This document shows positions 16,484-27,055 of a stretch of DNA of 64,000 bases, in pieces. Made by a program: the position numbers and the translations under genes. Each line of letters opens with the position of its first letter. Position 1 is the first letter of the stretch. This DNA comes from Brachybacterium timonense (GTDB lineage: Bacteria > Actinomycetota > Actinomycetes > Actinomycetales > Dermabacteraceae), in assembly GCF_900258505.1 (NCBI RefSeq), contig NZ_LT984895.1:1021952-1085951 (forward strand), in the 5' to 3' direction. The notes beneath the pieces are model-generated. The model had not been told where the DNA came from and searched no databases. It was given only the letters and a program-made list of their open reading frames with translations.

Positions 16484-16710
16484 TGGCGATCATCGTGCGA
16501 CTGGATGTGGAACTGGCCCGCCGCAAGATGGCCGTCGGGGACTTCGCCGAGGCCGTCGGCATCACGCCGGCGAACGTCGCGGTGCTGAAGAACGGTCGGG
16601 CGAAGGCGATCCGCTTCAGCACGCTGGAACGGATCTGCGAAGTGCTCGACTGTCAGCCCGGAGACATCCTGGAGTGGGAGCCGGAGCGCACAGGGGACGG
16701 GCAGGAGTGA
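16483..16710 (+). CDS. Small Xre/Cro-type transcriptional regulator
   Basis: A 75-residue single-domain HTH protein: LDVELARRKMAVGDFAEAVGIT (helices 1-2), then ANVAVLKNGRAKAIRFSTL (recognition helix) and ERICEVLDCQPGDILEW, the classic end of YozG-like Cro/C1 repressors. ATG overlaps the DUF2975 stop by 1 bp, so the two are translationally coupled. It probably autoregulates the pair through the upstream AT-rich palindrome. Confidence 0.85.
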   Translation: MAIIVRLDVELARRKMAVGDFAEAVGITPANVAVLKNGRAKAIRFSTLERICEVLDCQPGDILEWEPERTGDGQE

Positions 16711-16877
16711 GACAGCGAGTGAGCTGTCGCCGACGGGGCAAGCAGCCCCGCCAGCACCGCCCCACGACGAGCCGGCCACTACGATGGGCCTGTTCGTCGC
16801 CCACCCGAGACCACTCACCCCAGGCCGCCCAGTCGAGGCAGCCGCCAGAGTTGTCCGTCTGAGAAAGGCCCGCCCAG
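16711..16877 (+). promoter_or_regulatory. Hairpins after the HTH gene and proS promoter
   Basis: GACAGC/GCTGTC and GGGGC/GCCCC hairpins directly follow the HTH stop. A TACGAT hexamer at 16780-16785 fits a -10 box for proS, giving a leader of about 85 nt. Confidence 0.45.
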
Positions 16878-18647
16878 ATGATGCGCCTGTCCTCCTCCTT
16901 CATCCGCACCCTGCGCGAGGATCCCGCGGACGCAGAGGTCGCCAGCCACAAGCTGCTGGTCCGCGCCGGCTACATCCGCCGCAGCGCCCCGGGCGTGTAC
17001 TCGTGGCTGCCGCTGGGTCTGCGGGTGCTGCGCAAGGTCGAGCAGATCGTGCGTGAGGAGCAGGAGCGCATCGGTGCGCAGGAGGTGCTGTTCTCGGCCC
17101 TGCAGCCGCGTGAACCGTATGACGCAACCGGCCGCTGGGAGGACTACGGCGACGGCATCTTCCGCCTCAAGGACCGTAAACAGGCCGACTACCTCCTCGC
17201 CCCCACCCATGAGGAGATGTTCACCCTGCTGGTGAAGGACCTGTACAACTCGTACAAGGACCTCCCGGCGATGCTCTACCAGATCCAGAACAAGTTCCGC
17301 GATGAAGCGCGTCCCCGTGCCGGCCTGCTGCGCACCCGAGAGTTCGTCATGAAGGACGCGTACTCCTTCGACATCGACGACGCCGGGCTGGACGCGAGCT
17401 ACGCCCGTCAGCGTGAGGCGTACCAGCGGACCTTTGAGCGCCTGGGCCTGCCCACTGTGATCTGTGCCGCGAACGCCGGGGCGATGGGCGGCGCTCGCTC
17501 CGAGGAGTTCCTGCACCCGACCCCGATCGGCGAGGACACATTTGTTGTCTCCGACGGTGGCTACGCCGCGAACGTCGAGGCCGTCACCACCGTCGCCCCC
17601 GAGCCGCTGAGTGCTGAGCAGATCGCCGCACTGCCGCCCATGCGAGACGTCATCACGCCCGGTACCGGCACCATCGATGCCCTCGTCGACTACCTCAACG
17701 AGAAGGAGCCGCGCGAGGATGGCCGTGACTGGACTGCCGCGGACACCCTCAAGGCGCTGATCTACATGCTCCATCACCCCGACGGCTCCTCGCAGCCGCT
17801 GCTGGTGATGATCCCCGGTGACCGCCAGGCCGATGAGAAACGGCTCGAGGCGGCGCTCGCCCCGGCCGTCGCGGTGCCTTTCACCGCCGAGGATTTCGAG
17901 AAGCATCCGGCCCTCGTGAAGGGCTTCACCGGCCCGGTGGGGCTCGGGGAGGAGTCCGAGTCCGGCGTGAAGGTGCTGGTGGATCCGCGGGCCGTCGACG
18001 GCACACGCTGGGTTGTGGGCGCACGCACGCCCGACACGCATACGGTCGACGTCGTGCCCGGTCGTGACTTCACGCCCGACGGGTACATCGAGGCCGCGGA
18101 GATTCGCGACGGTGACCCGGCGCCCGACGGCTCCGGCCCGCTGCGCCTGACCCGCGGTATGGAAATGGGGCACATCTTCCAGCTCGGCCGCAAGTACGCC
18201 GATGCGCTCGGCCTTACTGTGCTCGACGAAAACGGGAAACAGGCTGTGGTCACGATGGGCTCCTACGGGGTGGGCGTCACCCGTGCTGTGGCGGCCATTG
18301 CGGAGCTTCACCATGACGAGAAGGGCCTGGCCTGGCCGCGGGAGGTGGCACCTGCTGATGTGCATGTGCTCGCCACCGGCAAGGATCAGGCGGCTTTCGA
18401 GGAAGCGGAGCGGATCGCCGCGGAGCTCGAACAGCATGGGCTCGAGGTGATCTACGACGATCGACCGAAGGTGTCCCCGGGCGTGAAATTCAAGGACGCC
18501 GAGCTGCTGGGGGTGCCCACCTCGGTGGTGGTCGGTCGTGGTCTTGCCGAGGGTGTTGTCGAGGTGCGTGATCGCGCCTCAGGCGCCATCGCCGAGCACG
18601 CTCCCGCCGACGTCGTGGACGCTGTGCTCGCCGCCGTGCGCGCGTGA
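16878..18647 (+). CDS. proS: Prolyl-tRNA synthetase (bacterial, with editing domain)
   Basis: Class II synthetase charging tRNA-Pro. The 589-residue product is the bacterial long form: motif 1 in the N-terminal part ([20 protein letters not shown]), motif 2 [20 protein letters not shown], an INS editing domain at about residues 220-400, motif 3 [15 protein letters not shown] and a C-terminal anticodon-binding domain ([10 protein letters not shown]). ATG 16878. It is monocistronic, ending in a strong hairpin. Confidence 0.96.
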   Translation: MMRLSSSFIRTLREDPADAEVASHKLLVRAGYIRRSAPGVYSWLPLGLRVLRKVEQIVREEQERIGAQEVLFSALQPREPYDATGRWEDYGDGIFRLKDRKQADYLLAPTHEEMFTLLVKDLYNSYKDLPAMLYQIQNKFRDEARPRAGLLRTREFVMKDAYSFDIDDAGLDASYARQREAYQRTFERLGLPTVICAANAGAMGGARSEEFLHPTPIGEDTFVVSDGGYAANVEAVTTVAPEPLSAEQIAALPPMRDVITPGTGTIDALVDYLNEKEPREDGRDWTAADTLKALIYMLHHPDGSSQPLLVMIPGDRQADEKRLEAALAPAVAVPFTAEDFEKHPALVKGFTGPVGLGEESESGVKVLVDPRAVDGTRWVVGARTPDTHTVDVVPGRDFTPDGYIEAAEIRDGDPAPDGSGPLRLTRGMEMGHIFQLGRKYADALGLTVLDENGKQAVVTMGSYGVGVTRAVAAIAELHHDEKGLAWPREVAPADVHVLATGKDQAAFEEAERIAAELEQHGLEVIYDDRPKVSPGVKFKDAELLGVPTSVVVGRGLAEGVVEVRDRASGAIAEHAPADVVDAVLAAVRA

Positions 18648-18669
18648 GAACAGCACAGCACGGGGGAAC

Positions 18670-18703
18670 CGCGCGGCGGGTATGAAGGACTCACCGCCGC
18701 GCG
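18670..18703 (+). terminator. proS terminator hairpin
   Basis: A 10-bp perfect stem (CGCGCGGCGG/CCGCCGCGCG) with a 14-nt loop begins 23 bp after the proS stop. No U-tract follows. The 123 bp from there to the convergent lipoprotein gene hold nothing else I recognise. Confidence 0.6.
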
Positions 18704-18826
18704 TGACGCAGAGCGGTTCATGCCGGAAACCTGGCGTGCCGGGAAAGCGGGCACACCGGGAATCGCTGTGGGCCGGGGAACGACGTGGACCGGGGGACGA
18801 CGCGGGTCACGCGTACGCGCGGCACG

Positions 18827-19987
18827 TCAGTCGTTGGACAGGTCGTTCGGATCCGGTTCCATTGACGGCATCGCGGAGAGCGCGTCGGTGAGCGGAGCCA
18901 GCTGCGCGGCGAGCGTGAGCGCGGCCGCGATCGGCAGGGGGCGGCGCTCGAACGGCGCGAAGCCTGCCAGAGCAATGTGGTCCACCAGTAGCGTGCTGAG
19001 CGTCGTGCCGATCACCCTGTCACGGCCCGTCGGATCAAGCGCGTTCTCAGGAAGCGCGTACACCGCTTCGCGCACCACCACCGGTCCGCCGTCGTCGGTG
19101 GCGATGGTCCGCAGCTGGGTCGCGAGCGTGCGGTGGGCTTCGCTGCGGGTCATCAAGCTCTTGCGCTCATCGCCCTCGGATTGTGCCGCAAGGACTTCGA
19201 GGAGGTACCCGGTGTACCACTCGTCGGTCTGCGTCCGCTCAAGGGCGCCGTCGTAGTCCACCCGGGCGGCGATCGACGGCGGGTCCTGGGACGGGACCTC
19301 GCGCGTGGGCACGATCTCCTCGGCGGCTGGCGGCGGTGGCACGGCTCCGGTCCCGACTGCCGTGACCAGGCGTGTCACCGCCCACGCCGCATAGGCGCTG
19401 ATCGCGCAGACGGGGCGGGCCAGCAGCCCGGAGACCTGACGTGCCGCCTGCGCCCCCAGATCCCGCACACCTGCCAGCTGCGTCACCAGGTCGGTGACGT
19501 CTGCAGGTGCCCCAGGTGTTGGGTCGGGAGTCTGCCCGGGGGTGGTGTCGAGCGCCCGCTCCTGCTCCTGCTCTGCTTCCGCACCGGTGAGCAGCGCCTG
19601 TCTCTGCACGGGGAGAGCAGCGTGAAGGCGGGCGAGTTCGGCCCCGACCTCGGGGCTCGCTGCTGCGCCGACCAGTGTGCGCACCCCTGCCTCGAGCTGC
19701 GCGAGTGCCGTCACCAGGTCGGTGCGGTAGAGGTCGTCGATCCCGGGGGGTGGCGGCGTGTAGGTCGGTGGTTGGCCCACGCGTAATGGTCCGCACCCGC
19801 TCAGGCCAGTCGTTGTCAGCCCGAAGGCGATCGCGGCAGGGCCGATAGCGGTCAGGTGCAGGGCTGCGCGACGCGGCAGTTCACGGCGGCGAGGGGATGC
19901 ATCTGGTCCCGGCAGGCCCACCTCGGGATGCAGCACCGAGCGGCGCCGCGGCGCGGCGGGCCAGGAAGCGGGCGTAGGTGCGGGCAC
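18827..19987 (-). CDS. Ferritin-like (DUF4439-type) lipoprotein, probably Tat-exported
   Basis: A 386-residue protein starting at GTG 19987. Residues 32-66 carry twin arginines (RRRELPRRAAL) followed by a hydrophobic stretch and LSGC, a lipobox, which suggests Tat-dependent export and lipidation at Cys65. The remainder is helical and Ala-rich; the C-terminal third (DEWYTGYLLEVLAAQSEGDE, then RSEAHRTLATQL) resembles ferritin-like DUF4439 proteins that lie beside rimP in other actinobacteria. A GACAAT box 6 nt before the GTG suggests leaderless expression, though its first base departs from TAnnnT. Function is unknown. Confidence 0.6.
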   Translation of the reverse strand: MPAPTPASWPAAPRRRSVLHPEVGLPGPDASPRRRELPRRAALHLTAIGPAAIAFGLTTTGLSGCGPLRVGQPPTYTPPPPGIDDLYRTDLVTALAQLEAGVRTLVGAAASPEVGAELARLHAALPVQRQALLTGAEAEQEQERALDTTPGQTPDPTPGAPADVTDLVTQLAGVRDLGAQAARQVSGLLARPVCAISAYAAWAVTRLVTAVGTGAVPPPPAAEEIVPTREVPSQDPPSIAARVDYDGALERTQTDEWYTGYLLEVLAAQSEGDERKSLMTRSEAHRTLATQLRTIATDDGGPVVVREAVYALPENALDPTGRDRVIGTTLSTLLVDHIALAGFAPFERRPLPIAAALTLAAQLAPLTDALSAMPSMEPDPNDLSND

Positions 19988-20064
19988 GTCGGGATTGTCT
20001 CACTCTTCTGTGCAAAGGCTGTGTTCGTGACGGCGCAGGGGTCTCATCCCAGGTGTGGGCCCAC

Positions 20065-20070
20065 TATCCT
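20065..20070 (+). promoter_or_regulatory. -10 box of the rimP-nusA operon
   Basis: TATCCT, about 87 bp before the rimP ATG, is the best -10 match in the 169-bp divergent gap. No clear -35 is seen. Confidence 0.4.
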
Positions 20071-20156
20071 GGGTGGTGCCCCGCCGTCGGCGCGCGTCCC
20101 CCGCGACACCGATCGCGTCTTGCCCCGTCGGCCCGCGACAAGAAGGTGACCCGCAG

Positions 20157-20759
20157 ATGACGACCGTTCCCCAGCCCGAGGCGCTGCGCACAGCGATCGA
20201 GCCTGTGCTCGCCGAGTTCTCCCTGATCCTCGAGGACTTGTCGGTGCGTGCACGATCGGGACAGACCGAGCTGCAGCTCGTTGTGGATCTGCCCGATGAC
20301 GCGCTGGGAGCCCCGGATCTGGACACTGTGGCCGACGCCTCGGAGGCGATCTCGTCGGTCCTGGATGAGCGTGAGGATCTGCTGGGGGAGGGGCCGACAG
20401 TACTGGAGGTGACAACACCGGGCCTTGATCGACCGCTGAGTGACGAGCGTCGCCTGCGCCGCGCACGGGGTCGGTTGGTCGAACTGCCCGAGCAGTCTTC
20501 GCATGCCGGGCTGCGTGCCCGGATCCTGGACGTGGCAAGTGGCCAGGTGCTGTTGCGCAGCGAACCAGGACGAGATGATCGCGGGCGGCCGCTGAAGATG
20601 CCGGCCGGGACTCCGGCACACCCGATACTCAGCGTTGACGAGGTAGCTGGGGCGCGTATCGTCGTCGAGTTCGATCCCCCGACGGATCTTGAGGACTTCC
20701 TGGACCGGGCGCTCGTTGACGCCCCGGCCCTGCCCGCGACCGCACCGAAGGAGAGCTGA
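20157..20759 (+). CDS. rimP: Ribosome maturation factor RimP
   Basis: Assists 30S subunit assembly. The 200-residue product from ATG 20157 (AAGGTGAC upstream) has the conserved [16 protein letters not shown] block ([20 protein letters not shown]) and an SH3-like C-terminal domain interrupted by an actinobacterial linker. It heads the rimP-nusA-ylxR-infB cluster and its stop is adjacent to the nusA ATG. Confidence 0.92.
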   Translation: MTTVPQPEALRTAIEPVLAEFSLILEDLSVRARSGQTELQLVVDLPDDALGAPDLDTVADASEAISSVLDEREDLLGEGPTVLEVTTPGLDRPLSDERRLRRARGRLVELPEQSSHAGLRARILDVASGQVLLRSEPGRDDRGRPLKMPAGTPAHPILSVDEVAGARIVVEFDPPTDLEDFLDRALVDAPALPATAPKES

Positions 20760-20760
20760 G

Positions 20761-21765
20761 ATGGACATCGATATGGGGGCGCTACGGGCGCTCGAGCGCG
20801 AACGCGATATCCGCCTGCCGGTGCTGCTGGACGCGATTCGCCAGGCGCTGCACGCTGCGTACCTGCACACCGATCATCCGGTGCAGGACTCCGAGGTGCT
20901 GATTGACGAGAAGACCGGCGCCGTCTGCGTGATCGCCCGTGAGCGGTCGGAAGATGGCAGGGTCCTCGACGAGTGGGACGACACTCCGGAGAACTTCGGC
21001 CGCGTTGCGGCGTCCACGGCCCGCCAGGTGATCTTCCAGCGCATCCGCGACCTCGAGGATGAGGCGGTTCTGGGCGAGTACGCGGACCGCGCCGAGGACA
21101 TCGTCTCCGGCGTGATCCAGCAGGGCCGCGACCCCCGGATGGTGATGGTGGACCTGGGCGAGGTCGAGGCCGTGCTGCCGCCGCACGAACGCGTGCCGGG
21201 CGAGGATTACTCGCATGGCCGACGGCTGCGCGCCTATGTGCTCGAAGCACGGCGCGGCACGAACGGCCCTCAGATCACGCTGTCGCGGTCACATCCGAAC
21301 CTGGTGCGTCGCCTCTTCGATCTTGAAGTCCCCGAAGTGGCCGACGGCACGGTCGAGATCGCCGGCCTCGCCCGGGAGGCTGGTCATCGCACCAAGATGG
21401 CGGTGCGCGCCACCGTCTCCGGTGTGAACCCCAAGGGTGCATGCATCGGCCCGATGGGTGCGCGCGTGCGAGCCGTCATGAATGAGCTCGGCGGCGAGAA
21501 AATCGACATCGTCGACTTCGATGAGGACCCTGCGGCATATGTCGCGAACGCCCTGTCCCCGGCGAAGGTCTCCGCCGTGACCGTGGTGGATGAGGTCGGT
21601 CGGGCCGCGCGGGCCGTGGTGCCGGCTGGGCAGTTCTCGCTGGCGATCGGTAAGGACGGTCAAAATGCCCGACTCGCGGCGAAACTGACTGGCTGGAAGA
21701 TCGATATCGTTGCGGAGCCCGCTGCGGACGACGTCGTGCCGGAGAGTGCCTCGGCGCGTCCCTGA
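20761..21765 (+). CDS. nusA: Transcription termination/antitermination protein NusA
   Basis: RNA polymerase-binding elongation factor. The 334 residues comprise the N-terminal domain ([16 protein letters not shown]), an S1 domain (about residues 115-185) and two KH domains ([38 protein letters not shown]). It lacks the C-terminal acidic repeats of E. coli NusA, as is normal in actinobacteria. ATG 20761 follows GGAGAGCTGAG, 1 bp after the rimP stop. Confidence 0.95.
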   Translation: MDIDMGALRALERERDIRLPVLLDAIRQALHAAYLHTDHPVQDSEVLIDEKTGAVCVIARERSEDGRVLDEWDDTPENFGRVAASTARQVIFQRIRDLEDEAVLGEYADRAEDIVSGVIQQGRDPRMVMVDLGEVEAVLPPHERVPGEDYSHGRRLRAYVLEARRGTNGPQITLSRSHPNLVRRLFDLEVPEVADGTVEIAGLAREAGHRTKMAVRATVSGVNPKGACIGPMGARVRAVMNELGGEKIDIVDFDEDPAAYVANALSPAKVSAVTVVDEVGRAARAVVPAGQFSLAIGKDGQNARLAAKLTGWKIDIVAEPAADDVVPESASARP

Positions 21766-21979
21766 GCGCGATGAATGCGGGCGACACCGATGCGTGGCGC
21801 CGCACTGCCAGATGTGTCCCATGCCTCCTGAATGGCGCGCCTGAGCCTGGTCGGGGCTAGGATGGTGAGGCTGTCGCCTCCTCGGCGGCTGCTGCAGAGT
21901 GGATCACATGACCACCGAGTCGGGTCGATCGCCGCGGGAGTTTTCGGGGAGACGGTGCTTGGAGTGAAGGAGGGCCACG

Positions 21980-22285
21980 GTGACAACCACCGAGGTCATT
22001 CATCGCCCCGAGCGGACGTGCGTCGGCTGTCGCCAGAGAGCCGACCGCGATCAGTTGCTGCGTCTGGTCAGGGAGCCCGCTCCCGACGGTTCCGCAGACC
22101 GCATCCGACCGGATCTCTCTGGATCCGCCCCCGGGCGCGGTGCGTGGCTCCATCCCGACGCCGCGTGCCTCGACCTCGCCCTGCGGCGGGGTGGTTTCGC
22201 CCGGGCCTTCCGCGGCTCGGTCGATACCGAGACGCTGCGTGAGCAGCTCGAGGCGTCCGTACCCACCATCACGTGGAACAGGTAG
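21980..22285 (+). CDS. ylxR: YlxR-family nucleic-acid-binding protein
   Basis: A 101-residue DUF448 protein with the signature ERTCVGCRQRADRDQLLRLV and GRGAWLHPDAACLDLAL. YlxR members bind RNA or act as nucleoid-associated regulators and sit between nusA and infB almost universally, as here. GTG 21980 follows GAGGGCCACG. The 214-bp gap after nusA contains a TAGGAT hexamer near 21858 that could be a secondary promoter. Confidence 0.9.
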   Translation: MTTTEVIHRPERTCVGCRQRADRDQLLRLVREPAPDGSADRIRPDLSGSAPGRGAWLHPDAACLDLALRRGGFARAFRGSVDTETLREQLEASVPTITWNR

Positions 22286-22381
22286 AAGAACCCATGGACA
22301 TCCGATGAGTACTCGATCATGAGCACCCACAGGAGCTAATGGTCCGCGCCCTTCTGTCGGCCGGACCGAGACAGGAGAATT

Positions 22382-25279
22382 GTGGCTAAGGTCCGCGTCC
22401 ACGAGCTCGCCAAGGAGCTCGGACAGCCGAGCAAGGTCGTTCTGCAGAAGCTGCAGGACATGGGCGAATTCGTTCGCTCCGCCTCGTCCACCATCGAGGC
22501 CCCCGTCGCCCGCCGCCTGCGGGCAGAATTCCCCACACAGAGCGGGGACTCCACGACGTCGCAGCGCAGCGGGAGCACCCCGAAGCCGGGTGCGCGCAAG
22601 CCTGCGTCCACGCCCAAACCCGCAGCGGGCTCCGCGGCGTCCACATCCCCGCAGACGAAGCCCGAGCGTGCGAAGCCCAAGGAGAGCACGCCCGCTACCG
22701 AGGCGAAGTCCACGGGATCGAAGGCGCCATCCCCCGCAGACGCCAAGCCTGCCCCGAAGCCGTCGGCTGCTGCGCCGAAGCGTCCCGCGCCGCCGAAACC
22801 CGACAAACCGAAGTCGGAGCGGCCCACGCCGGGCCCCAAGCCGCCGGCGGACTCTGCCGAGCGTTCGGGTGCACCGAAGCCTGGTGGCGAGCGTCCTGGT
22901 CCCCGCCCTGGTGGCGCGCGCCCCGGCAATAATCCGTTCGCGAGCGCGCAGGGCATGCCGCGTCCCGGGCAGCGCCCCGGGGGCCCGCGACCTGGCGGCC
23001 CGCGCCCCGGCAATAATCCGTTCGCGAGCGCGCAGGGCATGCCGCGTCCCGGGCAGCGTCCCGGGGGTCCGCGTCCCGGTGCCCGCGGTGGCGAGCAGGG
23101 CGGTCAGCGTCCCGCCCGTGACGGCGCTCCCCGTCCGCAGGGCGGTGGGCGCTCGGGCGGTCCGCGTCCGGGGATGCCCACACCCGGCATCATGAACAAG
23201 CACTCGCACGGCGGCCTGGCTGATACGAAGCCGGGCGGTGGCGGCCGCGGAGGCGGTCGCGGACGTGGCCCCCGTGGTGGTGGCCCGGGTGGTCCCGGGG
23301 GCGGCCCCGGCGGTCTGCCTCCGCGCGGCCGTGGCGGTCGCGGTGCGACCCAGGGCGCATTCGGACGCGGCGGCAAGCCGGCGCGTTCGCGCAAGTCGAA
23401 GCGCGCCAAGCGCCAGGAGTTCGAGCAGATGCAGGCTCCGGCGCCGGGTGGCGTCAAGATTCCGCGCGGCAATGGCAAGACCATTCGTCTTCGCCGCGGC
23501 GCTTCGCTCAGCGATTTTGCCGAGCGTATCGACGTCAATCCCGCGTCGCTGATTACCGTGCTGTTCGCCATGGGTGAGATGGCCACGGCCACACAGTCGC
23601 TGGATGAGGACACCTTCCAGCTGCTCGGCGAGGAGCTCGAGTACAAGATCGAGATCGTCTCCCCGGAGGACGAGGAGCGTGAGCTGCTTGAGCAGTTCGA
23701 CATCGACCTTGAGGCTGAGCTGGAGGAGGAAGACGACGAGGATCGTCTCCCGCGTCCGCCGGTCGTGACCGTCATGGGTCACGTCGACCACGGCAAGACC
23801 CGCCTGCTGGACACCATCCGCTCGACGAAGGTCGCCGCGGGCGAGGCCGGCGGCATCACCCAGCACATCGGTGCCTACCAGGTGCAGGTGGAACACGAGG
23901 GCGATGATCGCGCCATCACCTTCATCGACACCCCTGGTCACGAGGCGTTCACCGCCATGCGTGCCCGCGGCGCCAAGGTCACCGACATCGCCATCCTGGT
24001 GGTGGCGGCCGACGACGGCGTGATGCCCCAGACCATTGAGGCGCTCAACCACGCCCAGGCGGCGGATGTGCCGATCGTGGTAGCGGTCAATAAGATCGAC
24101 AAGCCCGAGGCGAACCCCCAGAAGATCCGCCAGCAGCTGACCGAGTACAACCTGATCGCAGAGGAGTACGGCGGCGACACGATGTTCGTGGACGTCTCCG
24201 CACGCGAGAACCTCAACATCGATCAGCTGCTCGAGGCTGTCCTGCTGACCGCGGACGCTGCCCTGGACCTGCGCGCCAACCCCGACAAGGACGCGCGCGG
24301 CGTGTCGATCGAGGCGAATCTCGACCGTGGTCGTGGCCCCGTGGCCACGGTCCTGGTCGAACAGGGCACCCTGCGCGTGGGCGATGCGATCGTGTGCGGC
24401 ACCGGCTACGGCCGTGTGCGCGCCATGATCAACGAGCACGGCGAGAGCCTCGATGAGGCCGGACCGTCGCGTCCCGTCCAGGTGCTGGGTCTGACCTCGG
24501 TGCCGGGCGCCGGCGACTCCTTCCTGGTGGCGCCCGATGACCGCACGGCACGGCAGATCGCCGAGAAGCGCGAGGCGGCCCAGCGTGCTGCGGCCCTGTC
24601 CAAGGCCCGCAAGCGCATCAGCCTGGAGGACATCAACACGGCCCTGGCCGAAGGCAAGGTCGAGACCCTCAACCTCATCCTCAAGGGCGATGCGGCCGGC
24701 TCGGTCGAGGCCCTGGAGGAGTCCCTGCTGGGCATCGATGTGGGCGACGAAGTGCAGCTGCGCATCATCGACCGCGGCGTCGGCGCCATCACGATGAACA
24801 ACATCAACCTGGCCGTCGCCTCCGATGCCGTGATCATCGGCTTCAACGTGCGCGCTGAGGGCCAGAACGCCGAGTACGCCGACCGCGAGGGCGTGGAGAT
24901 CAAGTACTACAGCGTGATCTACCAGGCCATCGACGAGGTCGAGAGTGCACTGAAGGGCATGCTGAAGCCGGAGTACGAGGAGGTCGAGCTGGGCTCGGCC
25001 GAGATCCGCGAGATCTTCCGCTCCTCCAAGTTCGGCAACATCGCTGGCTCGATCGTCCGCTCTGGGCTCATCAAGCGCGGTGCGAAGGCCCGTATCACCC
25101 GCGATGGCGTGGTCATCACGGAGAACCTGGAGATCGCGGGTCTGCGGCGCTTCAAGGACGATGTCACCGAAGTCCGTGAGGGCTACGAGTGCGGCATCAA
25201 CCTGGGGTCCTTCAACGATCTCCAGCTCGGTGACCTCATCACCACGTACGAAATGCAGGAGAAGCCGCGCACCACGTGA
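22382..25279 (+). CDS. infB: Translation initiation factor IF-2
   Basis: GTPase delivering fMet-tRNA to the 30S subunit. The 965-residue product starts GTG 22382 (ACAGGAGAATT upstream) with the IF2 N-terminal motif [19 protein letters not shown]. It is followed by a Pro/Gly/Arg/Lys-rich linker (residues 50-345), the G domain with GHVDHGKT at 466-473, DTPGHEAF and NKIDKP, then domains III and IV. Within the linker, an 84-bp (28-residue) unit containing [19 protein letters not shown] occurs twice (from 22921 and 23005). The linker is likely disordered. Confidence 0.97.
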   Translation: MAKVRVHELAKELGQPSKVVLQKLQDMGEFVRSASSTIEAPVARRLRAEFPTQSGDSTTSQRSGSTPKPGARKPASTPKPAAGSAASTSPQTKPERAKPKESTPATEAKSTGSKAPSPADAKPAPKPSAAAPKRPAPPKPDKPKSERPTPGPKPPADSAERSGAPKPGGERPGPRPGGARPGNNPFASAQGMPRPGQRPGGPRPGGPRPGNNPFASAQGMPRPGQRPGGPRPGARGGEQGGQRPARDGAPRPQGGGRSGGPRPGMPTPGIMNKHSHGGLADTKPGGGGRGGGRGRGPRGGGPGGPGGGPGGLPPRGRGGRGATQGAFGRGGKPARSRKSKRAKRQEFEQMQAPAPGGVKIPRGNGKTIRLRRGASLSDFAERIDVNPASLITVLFAMGEMATATQSLDEDTFQLLGEELEYKIEIVSPEDEERELLEQFDIDLEAELEEEDDEDRLPRPPVVTVMGHVDHGKTRLLDTIRSTKVAAGEAGGITQHIGAYQVQVEHEGDDRAITFIDTPGHEAFTAMRARGAKVTDIAILVVAADDGVMPQTIEALNHAQAADVPIVVAVNKIDKPEANPQKIRQQLTEYNLIAEEYGGDTMFVDVSARENLNIDQLLEAVLLTADAALDLRANPDKDARGVSIEANLDRGRGPVATVLVEQGTLRVGDAIVCGTGYGRVRAMINEHGESLDEAGPSRPVQVLGLTSVPGAGDSFLVAPDDRTARQIAEKREAAQRAAALSKARKRISLEDINTALAEGKVETLNLILKGDAAGSVEALEESLLGIDVGDEVQLRIIDRGVGAITMNNINLAVASDAVIIGFNVRAEGQNAEYADREGVEIKYYSVIYQAIDEVESALKGMLKPEYEEVELGSAEIREIFRSSKFGNIAGSIVRSGLIKRGAKARITRDGVVITENLEIAGLRRFKDDVTEVREGYECGINLGSFNDLQLGDLITTYEMQEKPRTT

Positions 25280-25286
25280 GCGCGGT

Positions 25287-25321
25287 GAGCGGGGCGGTCG
25301 CCGGTGGCGGGCGCCCCGCTC
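25287..25321 (+). terminator. Hairpin after infB
   Basis: A 10-bp stem (GAGCGGGGCG/CGCCCCGCTC) around a 15-nt GC-rich loop starts 8 bp past the infB stop. No T-run; it may attenuate read-through into the methyltransferase gene. Confidence 0.5.
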
Positions 25322-25347
25322 GTGCTCCCTCGGGGAGGTGAGGAGCC

Positions 25348-26514
25348 GTGACTGGCCAGACGCTGCGTCTGATCGCGCTGCGCGCACCGTCGGCGAACCG
25401 TGTCTACACCGCCGCCGCGGGAAGCCTGGGCGCTATGGAAGCACGCTGGGTGCTCGGCGCCCGACTCGGAGCCCTCCCCACCGTTCAGCAGCAGACCGTG
25501 GGCGGGATGGACGCTCTCAGGATCGAGGCGCCCGACGATTCCCGCCTGCCGGGGCTGGTCGGTTCCCTGTCGACCACTTTGGGTGTGCTCCAGGAGGTGC
25601 CCGGTGCAGGCAGTGAGATCATGCTGCGCCCGCTCGATGCACTGCCGGCCCGGCGCCACCCCAGCGATCTAGAGACCACACTCAAATACCCCGGCAAGAC
25701 CAATGAGCAGTTCACCGCCCTGCTGGTGAATCTCGCTGCCGCACTCAGCACCCGCGCTGACGCGCTCGAGGACGGCACGCTCGCGCTGCTGGATCCGTTG
25801 TGCGGGCGCGGCACCACACTGAACCGTGCCTTGGCGCTCGGTCTCAGCCCCGTCGGCGCGGATATCGACGCGCGCGACTTGGAGCAGTACCGCGCGTTCC
25901 TCACGGCATGGCTGCGCACGCACCGCTACAAGCATCAGGTCCGTTCGGGACGGCTCGCTGTCGATCGCACCGTGCTCGGCACCCGGATCGATGCGGAGCT
26001 GGCTGTTGACAAGCAGGCGCAGCGGCGTGGCGAGCAGCAGACCCTCGCGGTGCTCGGCTGCGACACGACGCAGCTGGGGCGCCTCCTGCCCTCGGCGAAG
26101 ACCGACGTGATCGTGACTGACCTGCCCTATGGCGTCCAGCATGGTGCACGCGCGGGTCACGATCTGCAGCGCTCTCCGCGTGAGCTGCTGCGTGTGGCCG
26201 CCCCCGTCTGGCATGGCCTGCTGCGCAGCGGCGGTGCGATCGCCCTGGCCCTCAACCGTCATACACTCCGCTACGACGATGCGACCGCCGTGCTCGACGA
26301 TGCAGGATTCTGCGTCCTCTCCACCGACGGGGCATTTCGCCACCGGGTGGACCAGTCCATCGATCGTGACGTCCTGCTCGCCGTTCCGCATGAGCACCCG
26401 CAGGCGGAGCACTTGCGCTCTCTCGCCGCCGAGATCGACCGGGCGTCAACGCCCGAGCATGACCACAACGCCCACCCGTCCGCCGCCCATCCCCAGGAGG
26501 ATCCCCATGCCTGA
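25348..26514 (+). CDS. TRM11/RlmKL-like SAM-dependent RNA methyltransferase
   Basis: A 388-residue class I methyltransferase. The C-terminal half has the SAM-binding loop LLDPLCGRGTTLNRALALG and the DPPY-type catalytic motif in DVIVTDLPYGVQHG, the arrangement seen in tRNA guanosine-N2 (TRM11/Trm14) and RlmKL enzymes. The N-terminal part (residues 1-110) may be a THUMP-like or unrelated RNA-binding region. GTG 25348 follows GAGGTGAGGAG. It overlaps rbfA by 8 bp, which ties it to ribosome and tRNA maturation. The exact RNA target is unknown. Confidence 0.75.
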   Translation: MTGQTLRLIALRAPSANRVYTAAAGSLGAMEARWVLGARLGALPTVQQQTVGGMDALRIEAPDDSRLPGLVGSLSTTLGVLQEVPGAGSEIMLRPLDALPARRHPSDLETTLKYPGKTNEQFTALLVNLAAALSTRADALEDGTLALLDPLCGRGTTLNRALALGLSPVGADIDARDLEQYRAFLTAWLRTHRYKHQVRSGRLAVDRTVLGTRIDAELAVDKQAQRRGEQQTLAVLGCDTTQLGRLLPSAKTDVIVTDLPYGVQHGARAGHDLQRSPRELLRVAAPVWHGLLRSGGAIALALNRHTLRYDDATAVLDDAGFCVLSTDGAFRHRVDQSIDRDVLLAVPHEHPQAEHLRSLAAEIDRASTPEHDHNAHPSAAHPQEDPHA

Positions 26515-27055
26515 GAACCCGCGCGCCCTGCGCCTGGCCGACCGGATCAAGACCATCGTGGCCACCATGGTCGATACCCGTATCAAGGATCCGCGGCTCG
26601 GTTTCGTGACCATCACCGATGTGCGCGTCACCGGTGACCTCCAGCACGCCAGCGTGTTCTACACAGTCTTCGGCAGCGAGGAGGAGCGCGCCAGCACCGC
26701 AGCGGCGCTCGCCAGCGCCACCGGCATGCTGCGCCGCGAGGTAGGCCGCCAGACCGGCGTGCGCCTCACTCCCACACTGGAGTTCATCCATGACGCCGTG
26801 CCGGAGAACGCGCGCACTATTGAGGACCTGCTGGTCCAGGCCCGCCACCGCGACGCGGAGCTGGCGCGCACCAAGGAAGGCGCGGCGTATGCCGGTGACG
26901 CCGATCCCTACCGCGTGCCGCGCGAGGACGATGACAGCAGTGATGACCGCGATGACAGCCTGAGTTCCGCGGACCGTGCGGCACGGAGTGGGCAGTCGAC
27001 ACAAGGCGCGGCCGACGCGGATGAGGACACCGACAGCGAGGACCGCCCCGCGTGA
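26507..27055 (+). CDS. rbfA: Ribosome-binding factor A
   Basis: A cold-shock 30S maturation factor with a KH-like fold. From ATG 26507 (CAGGAGGATCCCC upstream) the product begins PENPRALRLADRIKTIVATM, then RIKDPRLGFVTITDVRVTGDL and a helix ending EFIHDAVPENARTIEDLL. At 182 residues it has an acidic, low-complexity C-terminal tail (residues 135-182) rich in Asp/Ser. The start overlaps the methyltransferase stop, and its own stop overlaps truB. Confidence 0.93.
   Translation: MPENPRALRLADRIKTIVATMVDTRIKDPRLGFVTITDVRVTGDLQHASVFYTVFGSEEERASTAAALASATGMLRREVGRQTGVRLTPTLEFIHDAVPENARTIEDLLVQARHRDAELARTKEGAAYAGDADPYRVPREDDDSSDDRDDSLSSADRAARSGQSTQGAADADEDTDSEDRPA

Noticed and set aside
21857-25387. 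A 1176-codon minus-strand open frame antisense to infB
   Set aside because: It mirrors the infB codon pattern in high-GC DNA; the translation is Gly/Arg/Leu/Val-rich without any family motif, and infB on the other strand is unambiguous.
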